A stretch of 16,461 nt of DNA from an uncultured Collinsella sp. (GCA_900557455.1 USSM01000015.1:1-16461), one strand, 5' to 3'. Positions 1 through 6,344 are shown, numbered from the stretch's first letter. A program made the numbers and translations. Notes: generated by a model not told the origin, from the letters alone.

Positions 1-98
1 ATGACCAGAAGGTCAATGCCGCCTTGTTTCAAGGCACCTTGCTCGCTCTGGCGGGTTTTCGCTGTCGGTGCCAAAACACCGGCGTTGCCTTGGCTGTC
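1..98. repeat. Truncated copy of a long palindromic intergenic repeat
   Basis: Bases 1-98 align without gaps to 3236-3333. The block 21-73 is identical to 3256-3308, and the flanks carry scattered substitutions. At the other site this segment is the right half of a long palindrome, so the left arm of this copy lies outside the window. The tip here is GACC-AGAA-GGTC (3-14), against GATC-AAAA-GATC at 3238-3249: the stem pair has changed on both sides. No convincing coding frame or ribosome binding site is seen. Confidence 0.8.
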
Positions 99-103
99 AA
101 TGT

Positions 104-157
104 GGCACTTGGGGACGTTCCTTTTGTGCCGGCACCTGGGGACGTTCCTTATGTCAA
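104..157. repeat. Two tandem copies of a 27-nt GGCAC-TGGGGACGTTCCTT unit
   Basis: Units start at 104 and 131. Their first 20 bases differ at one position (GGCACTTGGGGACG versus GGCACCTGGGGACG). The first unit is bounded by GGCAC and GTGCC, and the junction GTGCCGGCAC (126-135) is a perfect palindrome. The core TTGGGGACG recurs at 3346-3354 and 9774-9782. This looks like a REP-like or IS200-associated dispersed motif, but no transposase is present here and that origin is inference. Confidence 0.6.
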
Positions 158-199
158 GAAGTTGTTACAAGAGGGATAGGTTGCCTTACGCCAATCAAA

Positions 200-266
200 A
201 GTTGCGGTGAGATAGTTCTTGAATTGGCCTTTTTGATGGCTAAACAGGAACTATCTCACCGCAACT
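200..266. repeat. Palindromic repeat of the TTGCGGTG family, copy 1
   Basis: Arms 200-221 and 245-266 are complementary over 22 bp with one G-T wobble, around a 23-nt loop that can itself pair weakly (TTGGCC with GGCTAA). The outer arm begins AGTTGCGGTGAGATAG. The same outer sequence and size recur at 6345-6407. It lies just beyond the 3' end of the minus-strand gene at 293, so it could help end that transcript, but there is no clear T-run in either direction. Confidence 0.8.
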
Positions 267-292
267 GCGTTGAACTTTTTTTGGCAGCTGGT

Positions 293-2056
293 TTACTTGC
301 TCGCGAAGAGCCAGATGAGGACGATCACCAGAATCACGGCGACAATGCAGACGATGGCTCCGGTGAATTTGATGCGTGAGTCGCGGGTGCGCTCGCGCAC
401 GTCGTCCTCGGCGGCTTCGAGTTGAGCCACTTCACGCTCAGTTTCGGCGTGCTCGGCCTTATCGCGGGCCAGGGAGCCCGCGAGCGATTCGGTAATCTCG
501 GGATGGTCATGCACCTCGGTCGCCTGCTCGATGATCGACTGTGCGTGCGCGACGTCCGCCTGGGCATTGGCAATAGCCTGCTCTTGCTCTCGACGCGCTT
601 TGTCCTCGGCGGCGATCTTCTCGCGCAGTTCGCGCTGGCGCGTTGCGGCGGCGGCTTTTGCGGTCTGCAGCTCGTCGCGCGCGGCATCGGCCTCGGCCGT
701 CACGGCCTGATGGGCACGCTTGGCGTCGGCAATGGGGGCTTGCGCCTGCTCGACGGCGTGCTCGGCGGCCGCGAGCGAGTGCTCAAGATCGGCGGTGATG
801 TTCGGGAAATCTTCCTCGGCTTTGCGCAGGGCATCGGCCGTGTCGGAGATCTGCATCGAAAGCTCGCTGGTGCGCACCGTGTAATTGGCGGGATTCGCCG
901 AAGGATTGCGCTGCAGTTCGGCATACTCGCGGCGCAGCGTTTCGAGTTGAGCGCGCGTGGCATCGACGGTTTGCTGCGCTGCGGCAACGCCGGCGTCGCG
1001 CTCGGCTTGCACCTTGTCGCGGATGCGCTTGGAATCCTCGAGGCGTCGAACGAGGCGGTTACCGGTTTCGCGCGAGCTTACTTCGCGCGCCTCCACGGCA
1101 TCGAGTGCGGCTTTGAGACGCCGCTCGGTGGCATCGTCCTCTTCTTTTATTTGCTCGAGCTGCGCCTTGAGCTCTGTTGCCTTGGCAACATGGGTATCGC
1201 GGCCGATTTCTGCCGCCGCGGCGGCCTTTTGTGCCGTGTCGATAGTCTGGCGCTGCTCGGCGGCGATTTGGTCGTAGCGGCCTGCGATATCCTGACGCGT
1301 CTCGAGTTCCTCGCCTTGATCGGCGATGCGCTGCTCAAGTTCGGCCAGGTGGGCACGGGCGTCCGCGAGTGCCTTCTTTGCGGCGTTCATCTCGCGCATG
1401 GCCGAGGCACCCTGGGCGATAAAGGCGCCCACGGCGCTGGCGGTGTTTGAGACGGCGCCTCCCAGATCGCGGCTGGCTGCTGGGGTGTGCAGGGCGATCG
1501 GGTGAGCGGCGTTCGCCGTGCCCGCATCGGGCGTCTGCGGCGTGACGATGCTGCCGGTGCCGCCCTCGACTACGGAAAAGCCGGCAGCGTGCGGGTCGAC
1601 TGCATCGGCACCAATGGTGGGGTGCTCAAGCTGCAGGAACGAGGGCAGGGTGCTGCCTTGGTCGGCAACGGGGGTCTCGCCGGGCACGAAGGTCGAGGCG
1701 GCCTCGGCGGCCTCCTCTTCTTCGGCGGCAATATCGGCGTCGGCCACGGCGTTTTTCATCGCTTTGACGGCATCCATCATAGAGTCCATGACGGCATCGA
1801 GCTCTTCTTCCGAAGACACCTCGATAGGGCCTTCTGCTTGCGGGGCGGCGTCCTTTTCGGGGGCGTCGTCCTGAGCGGCCGAATCGTCGTTTTGCTCGCC
1901 GGCATCTTCGGCCGTAGGGATTTCCGTCGCAGCGCCGTTATCCAGAGTGGCGTCGTCGACGTCGGTATCATTGCAGGTCGCAGCGTCAGTATCTGCGGCG
2001 ACGTCTGCTGAATCATCAATATGCTGTTGAGTCTGGGGGTCCAGCTCGTCTGTCAT
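293..2056 (-). CDS. Acidic coiled-coil protein with C-terminal membrane anchor, unknown function
   Basis: I do not recognise a family. The predicted 587-residue protein has three parts. Residues 1-200 are rich in Asp, Glu, Ala and Thr and look disordered. Residues about 219-383 and 398-560 are Ala/Glu/Arg/Gln-rich heptad-like coiled coil, broken by a Pro/Asn stretch (NPSANPANYT, 384-393). Residues about 564-585 form one hydrophobic helix, preceded by basic RDSRIK and followed only by ASK. No signal peptide is seen, so a tail-anchored protein with a cytoplasmic body is likely. The start is set at 2056 because GAGGAG (2071-2066) is 9 nt upstream; an in-frame ATG at 2062 is only 3 nt from it, and longer forms lack a good site. 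It is transcribed alone, divergent from the SDR gene. A structural or cell-envelope role is only a guess. Confidence 0.8.
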   Translation of the reverse strand: MTDELDPQTQQHIDDSADVAADTDAATCNDTDVDDATLDNGAATEIPTAEDAGEQNDDSAAQDDAPEKDAAPQAEGPIEVSSEEELDAVMDSMMDAVKAMKNAVADADIAAEEEEAAEAASTFVPGETPVADQGSTLPSFLQLEHPTIGADAVDPHAAGFSVVEGGTGSIVTPQTPDAGTANAAHPIALHTPAASRDLGGAVSNTASAVGAFIAQGASAMREMNAAKKALADARAHLAELEQRIADQGEELETRQDIAGRYDQIAAEQRQTIDTAQKAAAAAEIGRDTHVAKATELKAQLEQIKEEDDATERRLKAALDAVEAREVSSRETGNRLVRRLEDSKRIRDKVQAERDAGVAAAQQTVDATRAQLETLRREYAELQRNPSANPANYTVRTSELSMQISDTADALRKAEEDFPNITADLEHSLAAAEHAVEQAQAPIADAKRAHQAVTAEADAARDELQTAKAAAATRQRELREKIAAEDKARREQEQAIANAQADVAHAQSIIEQATEVHDHPEITESLAGSLARDKAEHAETEREVAQLEAAEDDVRERTRDSRIKFTGAIVCIVAVILVIVLIWLFASK

Positions 2057-2350
2057 AGGCATGTGCTCCTCATCGTTGTTTGTCACCCTATGATAAAGTC
2101 TCGCGCCGACATCCCGCGCCCCGCAGCAAAGTTTCAAAACGTGTTCGATGACTCGCTTGGATAGCAAAAATTCATCCTCTAAATTCAGTTTACGCTTGAC
2201 ATTCCCTTCGCCGAATGACGTTGCGCCGTTCGCCTGCTGCGGTCTTTATTTTTCACTTGAACACGCTAAAGTTGCATTTCAGCTTTTGGCGCGTGAAGTT
2301 GGATACGCGCAGTCGGCGGGTGTGCCCGTCGCGATTCGAAAGGACTTTGT

Positions 2351-3151
2351 ATGGGACTTTTCACTGGTAAGACCGTGATCGTCACCGGCGGCGGCAAGGC
2401 CACGCTCAAGGACGGTTCCGCTGGCTCCATCGGTTACGGCATCGATATCGCTTTTGCCAAGGAGGGCGCAAACCTCGTCATTACCGGCCGCAACGTTGCC
2501 AAGCTCGAGGCTGCCAAGGAGTCTCTCGAGGCCGACTACGGCGTCAAAGTTCTGGCTGTTCAGGCCGATGTCTCGGCTGGTCAGGACAACGAGGCCGTCG
2601 TCCAGAACGTCATCGACAAGGCCATTGAGGAGTTCGGCCGCATCGACGCCGTCGTCAACAATGCTCAGGCCAGCGCCTCGGGCGTGACCATCGCCGACCA
2701 CACCATGGATCAGTTTAACCTGGCCATTTATTCCGGTCTGTATGCCACCTATCTGTACATGCAGAAGGCCTATCCGCACTTGAAGGAGACCAAGGGCTCC
2801 GTGGTCAACTTTGCCTCGGGCGCCGGCCTGTTTGGCAACTACGGCCAGTGCAGCTATGCCGCCGCCAAGGAGGGCATCCGCGGTCTGACCCGCGTTGCCG
2901 CCAACGAGTGGGGCAAGGACGGCATCAACGTCAACATCGTGTGCCCGCTCGCTTGGACTGCTGCGCTCGAGAATTTCCAGGATGCTTATCCCGAGGCGTT
3001 CAAGGCCAACGTCCACATGCCGCCGGCAGGCCACTACGGCGACGTCGAGAAGGAGATTGGCCGCGTGGTCGTTCAGCTCTGCGGCCCCGACTTTAAGTAC
3101 ATGAACGGCGAGACTGTCACCCTCGAGGGTGGCATGGGCCAGCGTCCGTAG
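2351..3151 (+). CDS. SDR-family oxidoreductase, 12-alpha-hydroxysteroid dehydrogenase-like
   Basis: This is a 266-residue classical short-chain dehydrogenase. The Rossmann fold starts at VIVTGGGK (9-16), with an enlarged glycine loop running to SIGYGI (26-31). Arg47 after the second strand suggests NADP(H). The catalytic residues are Ser156, Tyr169 and Lys173 (YAAAK). The usual NNAG is NNAQ (103-106), and by eye the Asn of the SDR tetrad is replaced near Ile126. NNAQASASG, the IYSGLYAT segment and the C-terminal ETVTLEGGMGQRP resemble, from memory, the clostridial 12-alpha-HSDH that oxidises the C12 hydroxyl of bile acids. That function is inferred; another alcohol or steroid substrate is possible. 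The ATG is preceded by GAAAGGA. It appears monocistronic, with a hairpin immediately after the stop codon. Confidence 0.85.
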   Translation: MGLFTGKTVIVTGGGKATLKDGSAGSIGYGIDIAFAKEGANLVITGRNVAKLEAAKESLEADYGVKVLAVQADVSAGQDNEAVVQNVIDKAIEEFGRIDAVVNNAQASASGVTIADHTMDQFNLAIYSGLYATYLYMQKAYPHLKETKGSVVNFASGAGLFGNYGQCSYAAAKEGIRGLTRVAANEWGKDGINVNIVCPLAWTAALENFQDAYPEAFKANVHMPPAGHYGDVEKEIGRVVVQLCGPDFKYMNGETVTLEGGMGQRP

Positions 3152-3153
3152 GA

Positions 3154-3181
3154 GTTACGGCGTTTTACCAAACGCCGTAAC
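3154..3181 (+). terminator. Perfect 12-bp hairpin after the SDR gene, possible terminator
   Basis: GTTACGGCGTTT (3154-3165) pairs perfectly with AAACGCCGTAAC (3170-3181) around a TACC loop, 2 nt after the stop codon. No T-run follows, so a canonical intrinsic terminator is not shown. It may protect the mRNA 3' end or act with the downstream hairpins. Confidence 0.5.
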
Positions 3182-3184
3182 GGG

Positions 3185-3333
3185 CCGACGCTGCAAACCC
3201 GCCAGAGCGGCAATCTGCCTTTCAACTTCGGCGGCATGATCAAAAGATCAATGCTGCCTTGTTTCAAGGCACCTTGCTCGCTCTGGCGGGTTTTCGCTGT
3301 CGGTGCCATAGCATCGGCGTTGCTGTGGCTGTC
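3185..3333. repeat. Full copy of the long palindromic intergenic repeat
   Basis: Bases 3185-3303 form one 119-nt imperfect palindrome centred on GATC-AAAA-GATC (3238-3249). The outer arms 3195-3209 and 3279-3293 pair over 15 perfect bp, and CCGA (3185-3188) pairs with TCGG (3300-3303). The middle pairs with few mismatches, for example TGCC (3217-3220) with GGCA (3268-3271). A second small hairpin follows: GCCATAGCA (3305-3313) with TGCTGTGGC (3321-3329, one wobble). The right half matches 1-98. It carries no gene. Coriobacterial dispersed repeat is the best description. Confidence 0.8.
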
Positions 3334-3335
3334 GG

Positions 3336-3418
3336 AAATGATCCGTTGGGGACGGAGGAAAACGGATCATTTTTATCCTGGTGCATTGGTGCAAGTGGGC
3401 AGGTTTCCTTTGCACCAG
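3336..3418. repeat. Two consecutive hairpins containing the TTGGGGACG motif
   Basis: AAATGATCCGTT (3336-3347) pairs perfectly with AACGGATCATTT (3361-3372). The 13-nt loop is GGGGACGGAGGAA, and five T residues lie at 3370-3374. A second pair, CTGGTGCA (3378-3385) with TGCACCAG (3411-3418), follows. The first could work as a terminator reading rightward, because its right arm runs into the T-run. It shares TTGGGGACG with 109-117 and 9774-9782. Confidence 0.55.
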
Positions 3419-3453
3419 TTTCTGTCGAGTCGGTGCGGTTTGCGGGTTGCCCG

Positions 3454-3459
3454 TATAAT
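3454..3459 (+). promoter_or_regulatory. Candidate -10 box for tgt
   Basis: A perfect TATAAT stands 37 nt upstream of the tgt start codon, giving an expected 5' leader of about 30 nt. The -35 region (about 3430-3436) is weak, with no good TTGACA match. The ribosome binding site AAGGAG is at 3482-3487, 9 nt from the ATG. Confidence 0.55.
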
Positions 3460-3496
3460 GGTCTGCGTATGAACCGCAACCAAGGAGTTCTAGTTT

Positions 3497-4636
3497 ATGG
3501 ACCAGAGCCTTTTTAGATTCGACCTGATCGCCGAGGATCCGACCACGCACGCGCGCGCCGGCGTGCTGCATACCCCGCACGGCGACATCGAGACGCCGAT
3601 CTTTATGCCCGTGGGCACCAAAGCAAACGTCAAGGGCATTCCTACCGAGACCGTCAAGCAGCTCGGCGCCCAGATCGTGCTTGCCAATACCTATCACCTG
3701 TCCATGCGCCCCGGCGAGGACACCATCGCCGATCTGGGCGGCCTGCACAAGTTTATGAACTGGCACGGCCCCATCCTCACCGACTCGGGCGGCTTCCAGG
3801 TCTTTAGCCATAACGACGCCGTTAAGCTCACCGACGAGGGCGTGCGCTTTATCGTCAATGACTACGACGGCCGCCACGTGTTCTGGACACCCGAGGACAA
3901 CATGGAAATCGCCATGAAGCTCGGTTCCGACATCTGCATGCAGCTCGACCAGTGCCCCGGCTATCCTGCCACGCGCGCCTACGTCGAACGCGCGGTGGAG
4001 CTGTCGAGCATGTGGGCCGAGCGCTGCTACAAGGCTCACACCCGCGATGACCAGGCACTCTTTGGCATCGTCCAGGGCGGCATGCATCTGGATCTGCGCC
4101 TGCGTTCGCTGCGCCATCTGGAAGAGTGCGGCGATTTTCCGGGTTACGGCATCGGCGGCTACTCGGTGGGCGAGGACCACGAGACCATGTTCGAGACCCT
4201 GGCGCCGCTTGCGAGCGAGTACATGCCCAAGCACAAGCCGCGCTACCTGATGGGCGTCGGCAACCCCACCACCCTCGTGCGCGGCGTGGGTGTGGGCATC
4301 GACATGTTCGACTGCGTGCTGCCGACGCGCACCGGCCGCATGGGCACGGCATTTTCCAGCGAGGGTCGCCTCAACTTCCGCAACGCGCGCTTTGCGCACG
4401 ACGACGGTCCCATCGATCCCACCTGCACCTGCCCGGTGTGCACGGGCGGTTACAGCCGTGCGCTCATCCGTCACATGGTCACGCAGAAGGAGATGCTCGG
4501 CGGCATTCTGCTTTCGATGCACAATATCTACTACCTGCTCAACCTTATGCAGCGCGCCCGCCAGGCCATTATCGAGGGCCGCTACGGTGCGTTCATGAGC
4601 GACTGGATGAACAGCCCCGCGGCGGTGGATTACTAA
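3497..4636 (+). CDS. tgt: tRNA-guanine(34) transglycosylase (queuosine biosynthesis)
   Basis: The enzyme swaps guanine for a 7-deazaguanine base at the wobble position of GUN-anticodon tRNAs. The protein has 379 residues, full length for the family. Asp96 in DSGGFQVF and Asp272 in FDCVLPTRTGR correspond to the two catalytic aspartates (D102 and D280 in Zymomonas). Cys310, Cys312, Cys315 and His342 (MHN) form the zinc site. The substrate-pocket motif reads GIGGYSVGE (218-226); the position I recall as Leu in the preQ1-type Zymomonas enzyme is Tyr222 here, while Val224 is kept. No other queuosine genes are next to it, so whether it uses preQ1 or salvaged queuine is open. It has its own promoter and appears monocistronic. 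Confidence 0.97.
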   Translation: MDQSLFRFDLIAEDPTTHARAGVLHTPHGDIETPIFMPVGTKANVKGIPTETVKQLGAQIVLANTYHLSMRPGEDTIADLGGLHKFMNWHGPILTDSGGFQVFSHNDAVKLTDEGVRFIVNDYDGRHVFWTPEDNMEIAMKLGSDICMQLDQCPGYPATRAYVERAVELSSMWAERCYKAHTRDDQALFGIVQGGMHLDLRLRSLRHLEECGDFPGYGIGGYSVGEDHETMFETLAPLASEYMPKHKPRYLMGVGNPTTLVRGVGVGIDMFDCVLPTRTGRMGTAFSSEGRLNFRNARFAHDDGPIDPTCTCPVCTGGYSRALIRHMVTQKEMLGGILLSMHNIYYLLNLMQRARQAIIEGRYGAFMSDWMNSPAAVDY

Positions 4637-4687
4637 GAGCTGCGGGCGCGTTTGCGGGGTACGAGCAACGGCAAAGACCAAGCGGCG

Positions 4688-4734
4688 ATCGGTCGTCGCG
4701 TTCGCCAGCACGGTCTGCGTGACCGCTGACCGAT
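4688..4734. repeat. Nested inverted repeats with four CGGTC half-sites
   Basis: ATCGGTC (4688-4694) is inverted at GACCGAT (4728-4734). Inside, CGGTC (4711-4715) pairs with GACCG (4721-4725). They lie between the tgt stop and the LOG leader, where no gene is seen. This could be an RNA structure ending the tgt message (no T-run) or a DNA-binding site. The role is unknown. Confidence 0.4.
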
Positions 4735-4785
4735 GCCTTGCAAGCGCTTGATGCATCGTGGGTACCATACCGAATAGTTGATGTT

Positions 4786-4841
4786 CGGGCGGGTGTTTGA
4801 CGCATGGCGTCGACCCCGCCCGTTCCTATTTTCGATAGGAG
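4786..4841 (+). promoter_or_regulatory. Structured leader of the LOG gene with a sequestered ribosome binding site
   Basis: CGGGCGGG (4786-4793) pairs with CCCGCCCG (4815-4822), enclosing GACGC-ATG-GCGTC (4799-4811). Directly after, TCCTAT (4824-4829) pairs with ATAGGA (4835-4840), which contains the Shine-Dalgarno sequence of the gene starting at 4847. The pairing is seen in the sequence; any regulatory effect is inferred. Confidence 0.5.
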
Positions 4842-4846
4842 TACCC

Positions 4847-5605
4847 ATGATTAAGAATGAGAACGTCGAGGGCGAACCCGCCTACGACGAGACGTATCGC
4901 CGCGGCCCCGTGGTCATGCGCGGCCCCATGATTCCTAAGGACAACACCTACGCCAACCTGCTGGCGCCCGAGGATTCAACCGACTGGCTGCATGCCGACC
5001 CGTGGCGCGTGCTGCGCATTCAGGCCGAGTTTGTCGATGGCTTTGGCGCGCTTGCCGAGCTTGGGCCCGCGGTGACCATCTTCGGGAGCGCCCGTACGCC
5101 CAAGACCGATCCGCTCTACAAGGCGGCGCGCACGGTCGGCCGCAAAATCGCCCAGCGCGGCGTGGCGGTTATCACTGGTGGCGGTCCCGGCATCATGGAG
5201 GCGGCCAACAGGGGAGCGGCGAGTGCCAACGGCAAGTCAGTCGGCTTGGGTATCGAGCTTCCACACGAGCATGGGCTCAACAAATACGTGAACCTTGGCA
5301 TGGATTTCCGCTACTTCTTTGTGCGCAAGACCATGTTCGTCAAATACAGCTCGGGAGCCATCGTGTTTCCCGGTGGTTTTGGTACGCTCGACGAGATGTT
5401 CGAGGTGCTCACGCTGGTACAGACGCACAAGGTTAAGCGCATGCCGCTCGTGCTGGTGGGCACCGAGTACTGGCAGGGCCTGTTCAACTGGCTCAACGGC
5501 CCGGTGATGGATGCCGGCATGATCAGCCCACTCGATCCAGACCTCGTCCACATCACCGACGACCTCAACGAGGCCGTCGACATCGCCCTGAGCGGGCTGA
5601 TGTAG
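4847..5605 (+). CDS. LOG family (TIGR00730) Rossmann-fold protein
   Basis: This 252-residue protein belongs to the lysine-decarboxylase-like LOG family. Characterised members hydrolyse nucleoside 5'-monophosphates to base and ribose 5-phosphate (cytokinin activation in plants). The in vivo substrate in gut bacteria is not known. Motifs seen: FGSAR (79-83), GGGPGIMEAANRGA (111-124), Arg160 and Lys161 in FVRKTMF, and the signature PGGFGTLDE (175-183). A 70-residue N-terminal extension precedes the domain. The ATG at 4847 is chosen because ATAGGAG lies just upstream (4835-4841). An in-frame start at 4778 has no such site and would run through the leader hairpins. The gene stands alone behind a structured leader. 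Confidence 0.9.
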   Translation: MIKNENVEGEPAYDETYRRGPVVMRGPMIPKDNTYANLLAPEDSTDWLHADPWRVLRIQAEFVDGFGALAELGPAVTIFGSARTPKTDPLYKAARTVGRKIAQRGVAVITGGGPGIMEAANRGAASANGKSVGLGIELPHEHGLNKYVNLGMDFRYFFVRKTMFVKYSSGAIVFPGGFGTLDEMFEVLTLVQTHKVKRMPLVLVGTEYWQGLFNWLNGPVMDAGMISPLDPDLVHITDDLNEAVDIALSGLM

Positions 5606-5638
5606 GGCGAGCGTGCCTGTTGTTATAGTAATGTGAAC

Positions 5639-5688
5639 GGCAGACTGATGCTATTTAACATCAGTCTGCCATCTAAACTGGGTATACT
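5639..5688 (+). promoter_or_regulatory. Promoter and palindromic operator candidate for the toxin-antitoxin operon
   Basis: GGCAGACTGATG (5639-5650) and CATCAGTCTGCC (5659-5670) form a perfect 12-bp inverted repeat with an 8-nt AT-rich spacer. A -10-like TATACT follows at 5683-5688, so the right arm overlaps the expected -35 region (about 5660-5665). RelB/DinJ antitoxins usually bind palindromes over their own promoter, which fits. The sequence could instead be a terminator for the LOG gene, but no T-run is present. Confidence 0.5.
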
Positions 5689-5718
5689 GATGCAAAAGAC
5701 GAGGCGAGGAGGTCGCGT

Positions 5719-6018
5719 ATGTCTACTGCAACGGTTAAGCCTACGACGGTTCGCATCGAAGAGGGGCTCAAGGAACAGGCGACTGAGTTCTTGGATACGG
5801 TTGGTCTGAGTCTCAATTCGTATCTCAACCTTGCTGTTCGGCAGCTGGTAAATCAGCGAAAGATTCCTTTTGAGATCGTAGGAAGGGCGGAGGTGCCCAA
5901 CGAGGTGACGAGACGCGCCATGGTGATTGCCGAGGCTCATGAGTTGGGGATTCTGCCAGATGACAGCCCGTCATTCAATAACGCTGATGAGCTTATATCA
6001 TTCCTCGATGAGGACTAG
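5719..6018 (+). CDS. RelB/DinJ-family antitoxin
   Basis: This is a 99-residue antitoxin. The N-terminal part has the ribbon-helix-helix pattern: strand TVRIEEGLKEQATEFL (about 10-25), then VGLSLNSYLNLAVRQLV and the family-typical KIPFEI that closes the DNA-binding dimer. The acidic tail, ending in ADELISFLDED, would wrap and block the toxin. It is preceded by GAGGAGG and followed 2 nt later by the toxin gene, the usual order. It should repress its own operon through the palindrome at 5639-5670. Codon use is less GC-biased than in the neighbouring housekeeping genes, suggesting acquisition by transfer (by eye only). Confidence 0.9.
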   Translation: MSTATVKPTTVRIEEGLKEQATEFLDTVGLSLNSYLNLAVRQLVNQRKIPFEIVGRAEVPNEVTRRAMVIAEAHELGILPDDSPSFNNADELISFLDED

Positions 6019-6020
6019 CG

Positions 6021-6329
6021 ATGTTTGAGATTAAAGTCGAGGCTCAGTTTAAGGCGGATTACAAACGGACGATGCGCATCCATCCGCAGCTAAAAACCGA
6101 GTTTAAGGCGGTAGTCGCAGAGCTTGCAGCTCACGGCTCGCTTCCCGCGGAATATGGCGCCCATGAGCTTTCATACCCGGGCGGCAACTACAACGGCCAC
6201 ATCGATTTCCATCTATCCGATGGCTTGGTCGATGTGGTCGTTCTGTACTTGCCGCATAAGACTAATCCGGTGATCCGGCTGGTAAGAATGGGTTCGCATG
6301 ATGAGCTATTCCAGGGCCCACAGGGCTGA
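6021..6329 (+). CDS. YafQ-family mRNA interferase toxin
   Basis: This 102-residue RelE-superfamily toxin is expected to cleave mRNA on the translating ribosome. Matched by eye to E. coli YafQ (H50, D61, H63, D67, H87, F91), this protein has His48, Asp62, His64, Asp67, His93 and Phe97, so the active site looks intact. The family layout is clear: N-terminal helices with Lys/Arg, then GNYNGHIDFHLSDGL and the closing RMGSHDELF. It is translationally linked to the antitoxin (2-nt gap; the GATGAGGAC before the antitoxin stop may serve as its ribosome site). A palindromic repeat follows directly. Its activity is inferred from conserved residues. Confidence 0.9.
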   Translation: MFEIKVEAQFKADYKRTMRIHPQLKTEFKAVVAELAAHGSLPAEYGAHELSYPGGNYNGHIDFHLSDGLVDVVVLYLPHKTNPVIRLVRMGSHDELFQGPQG

Positions 6330-6344
6330 GTGCCCGCTTTTGAG

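Noticed and set aside
422..1450. 342-residue plus-strand frame opposite the coiled-coil gene
   Set aside because: The minus strand gives a coherent acidic region, heptads and membrane anchor; the plus frame is Gly/Leu/Arg-rich with no domain.
2196..2201. TTGACA as -35 box for the SDR gene
   Set aside because: A perfect -35 hexamer, but no -10-like hexamer stands at 16-18 nt spacing, so a promoter here is not supported.
2351..3151. Known Collinsella 7-beta-hydroxysteroid dehydrogenase
   Set aside because: The sequence I recall for the C. aerofaciens 7-beta enzyme differs at the N-terminus (GATEGVG loop) and around the active site; this protein is closer to 12-alpha-HSDH.
3419..3496. preQ1 riboswitch in the tgt leader
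   Set aside because: The leader after the -10 box is only about 30 nt and shows no pseudoknot-like pairing or A-rich tail.
3248..4768. 506-residue minus-strand frame opposite tgt
   Set aside because: His/Ala/Val-rich shadow of a conserved gene in GC-rich DNA, with no domain and no convincing ribosome site.
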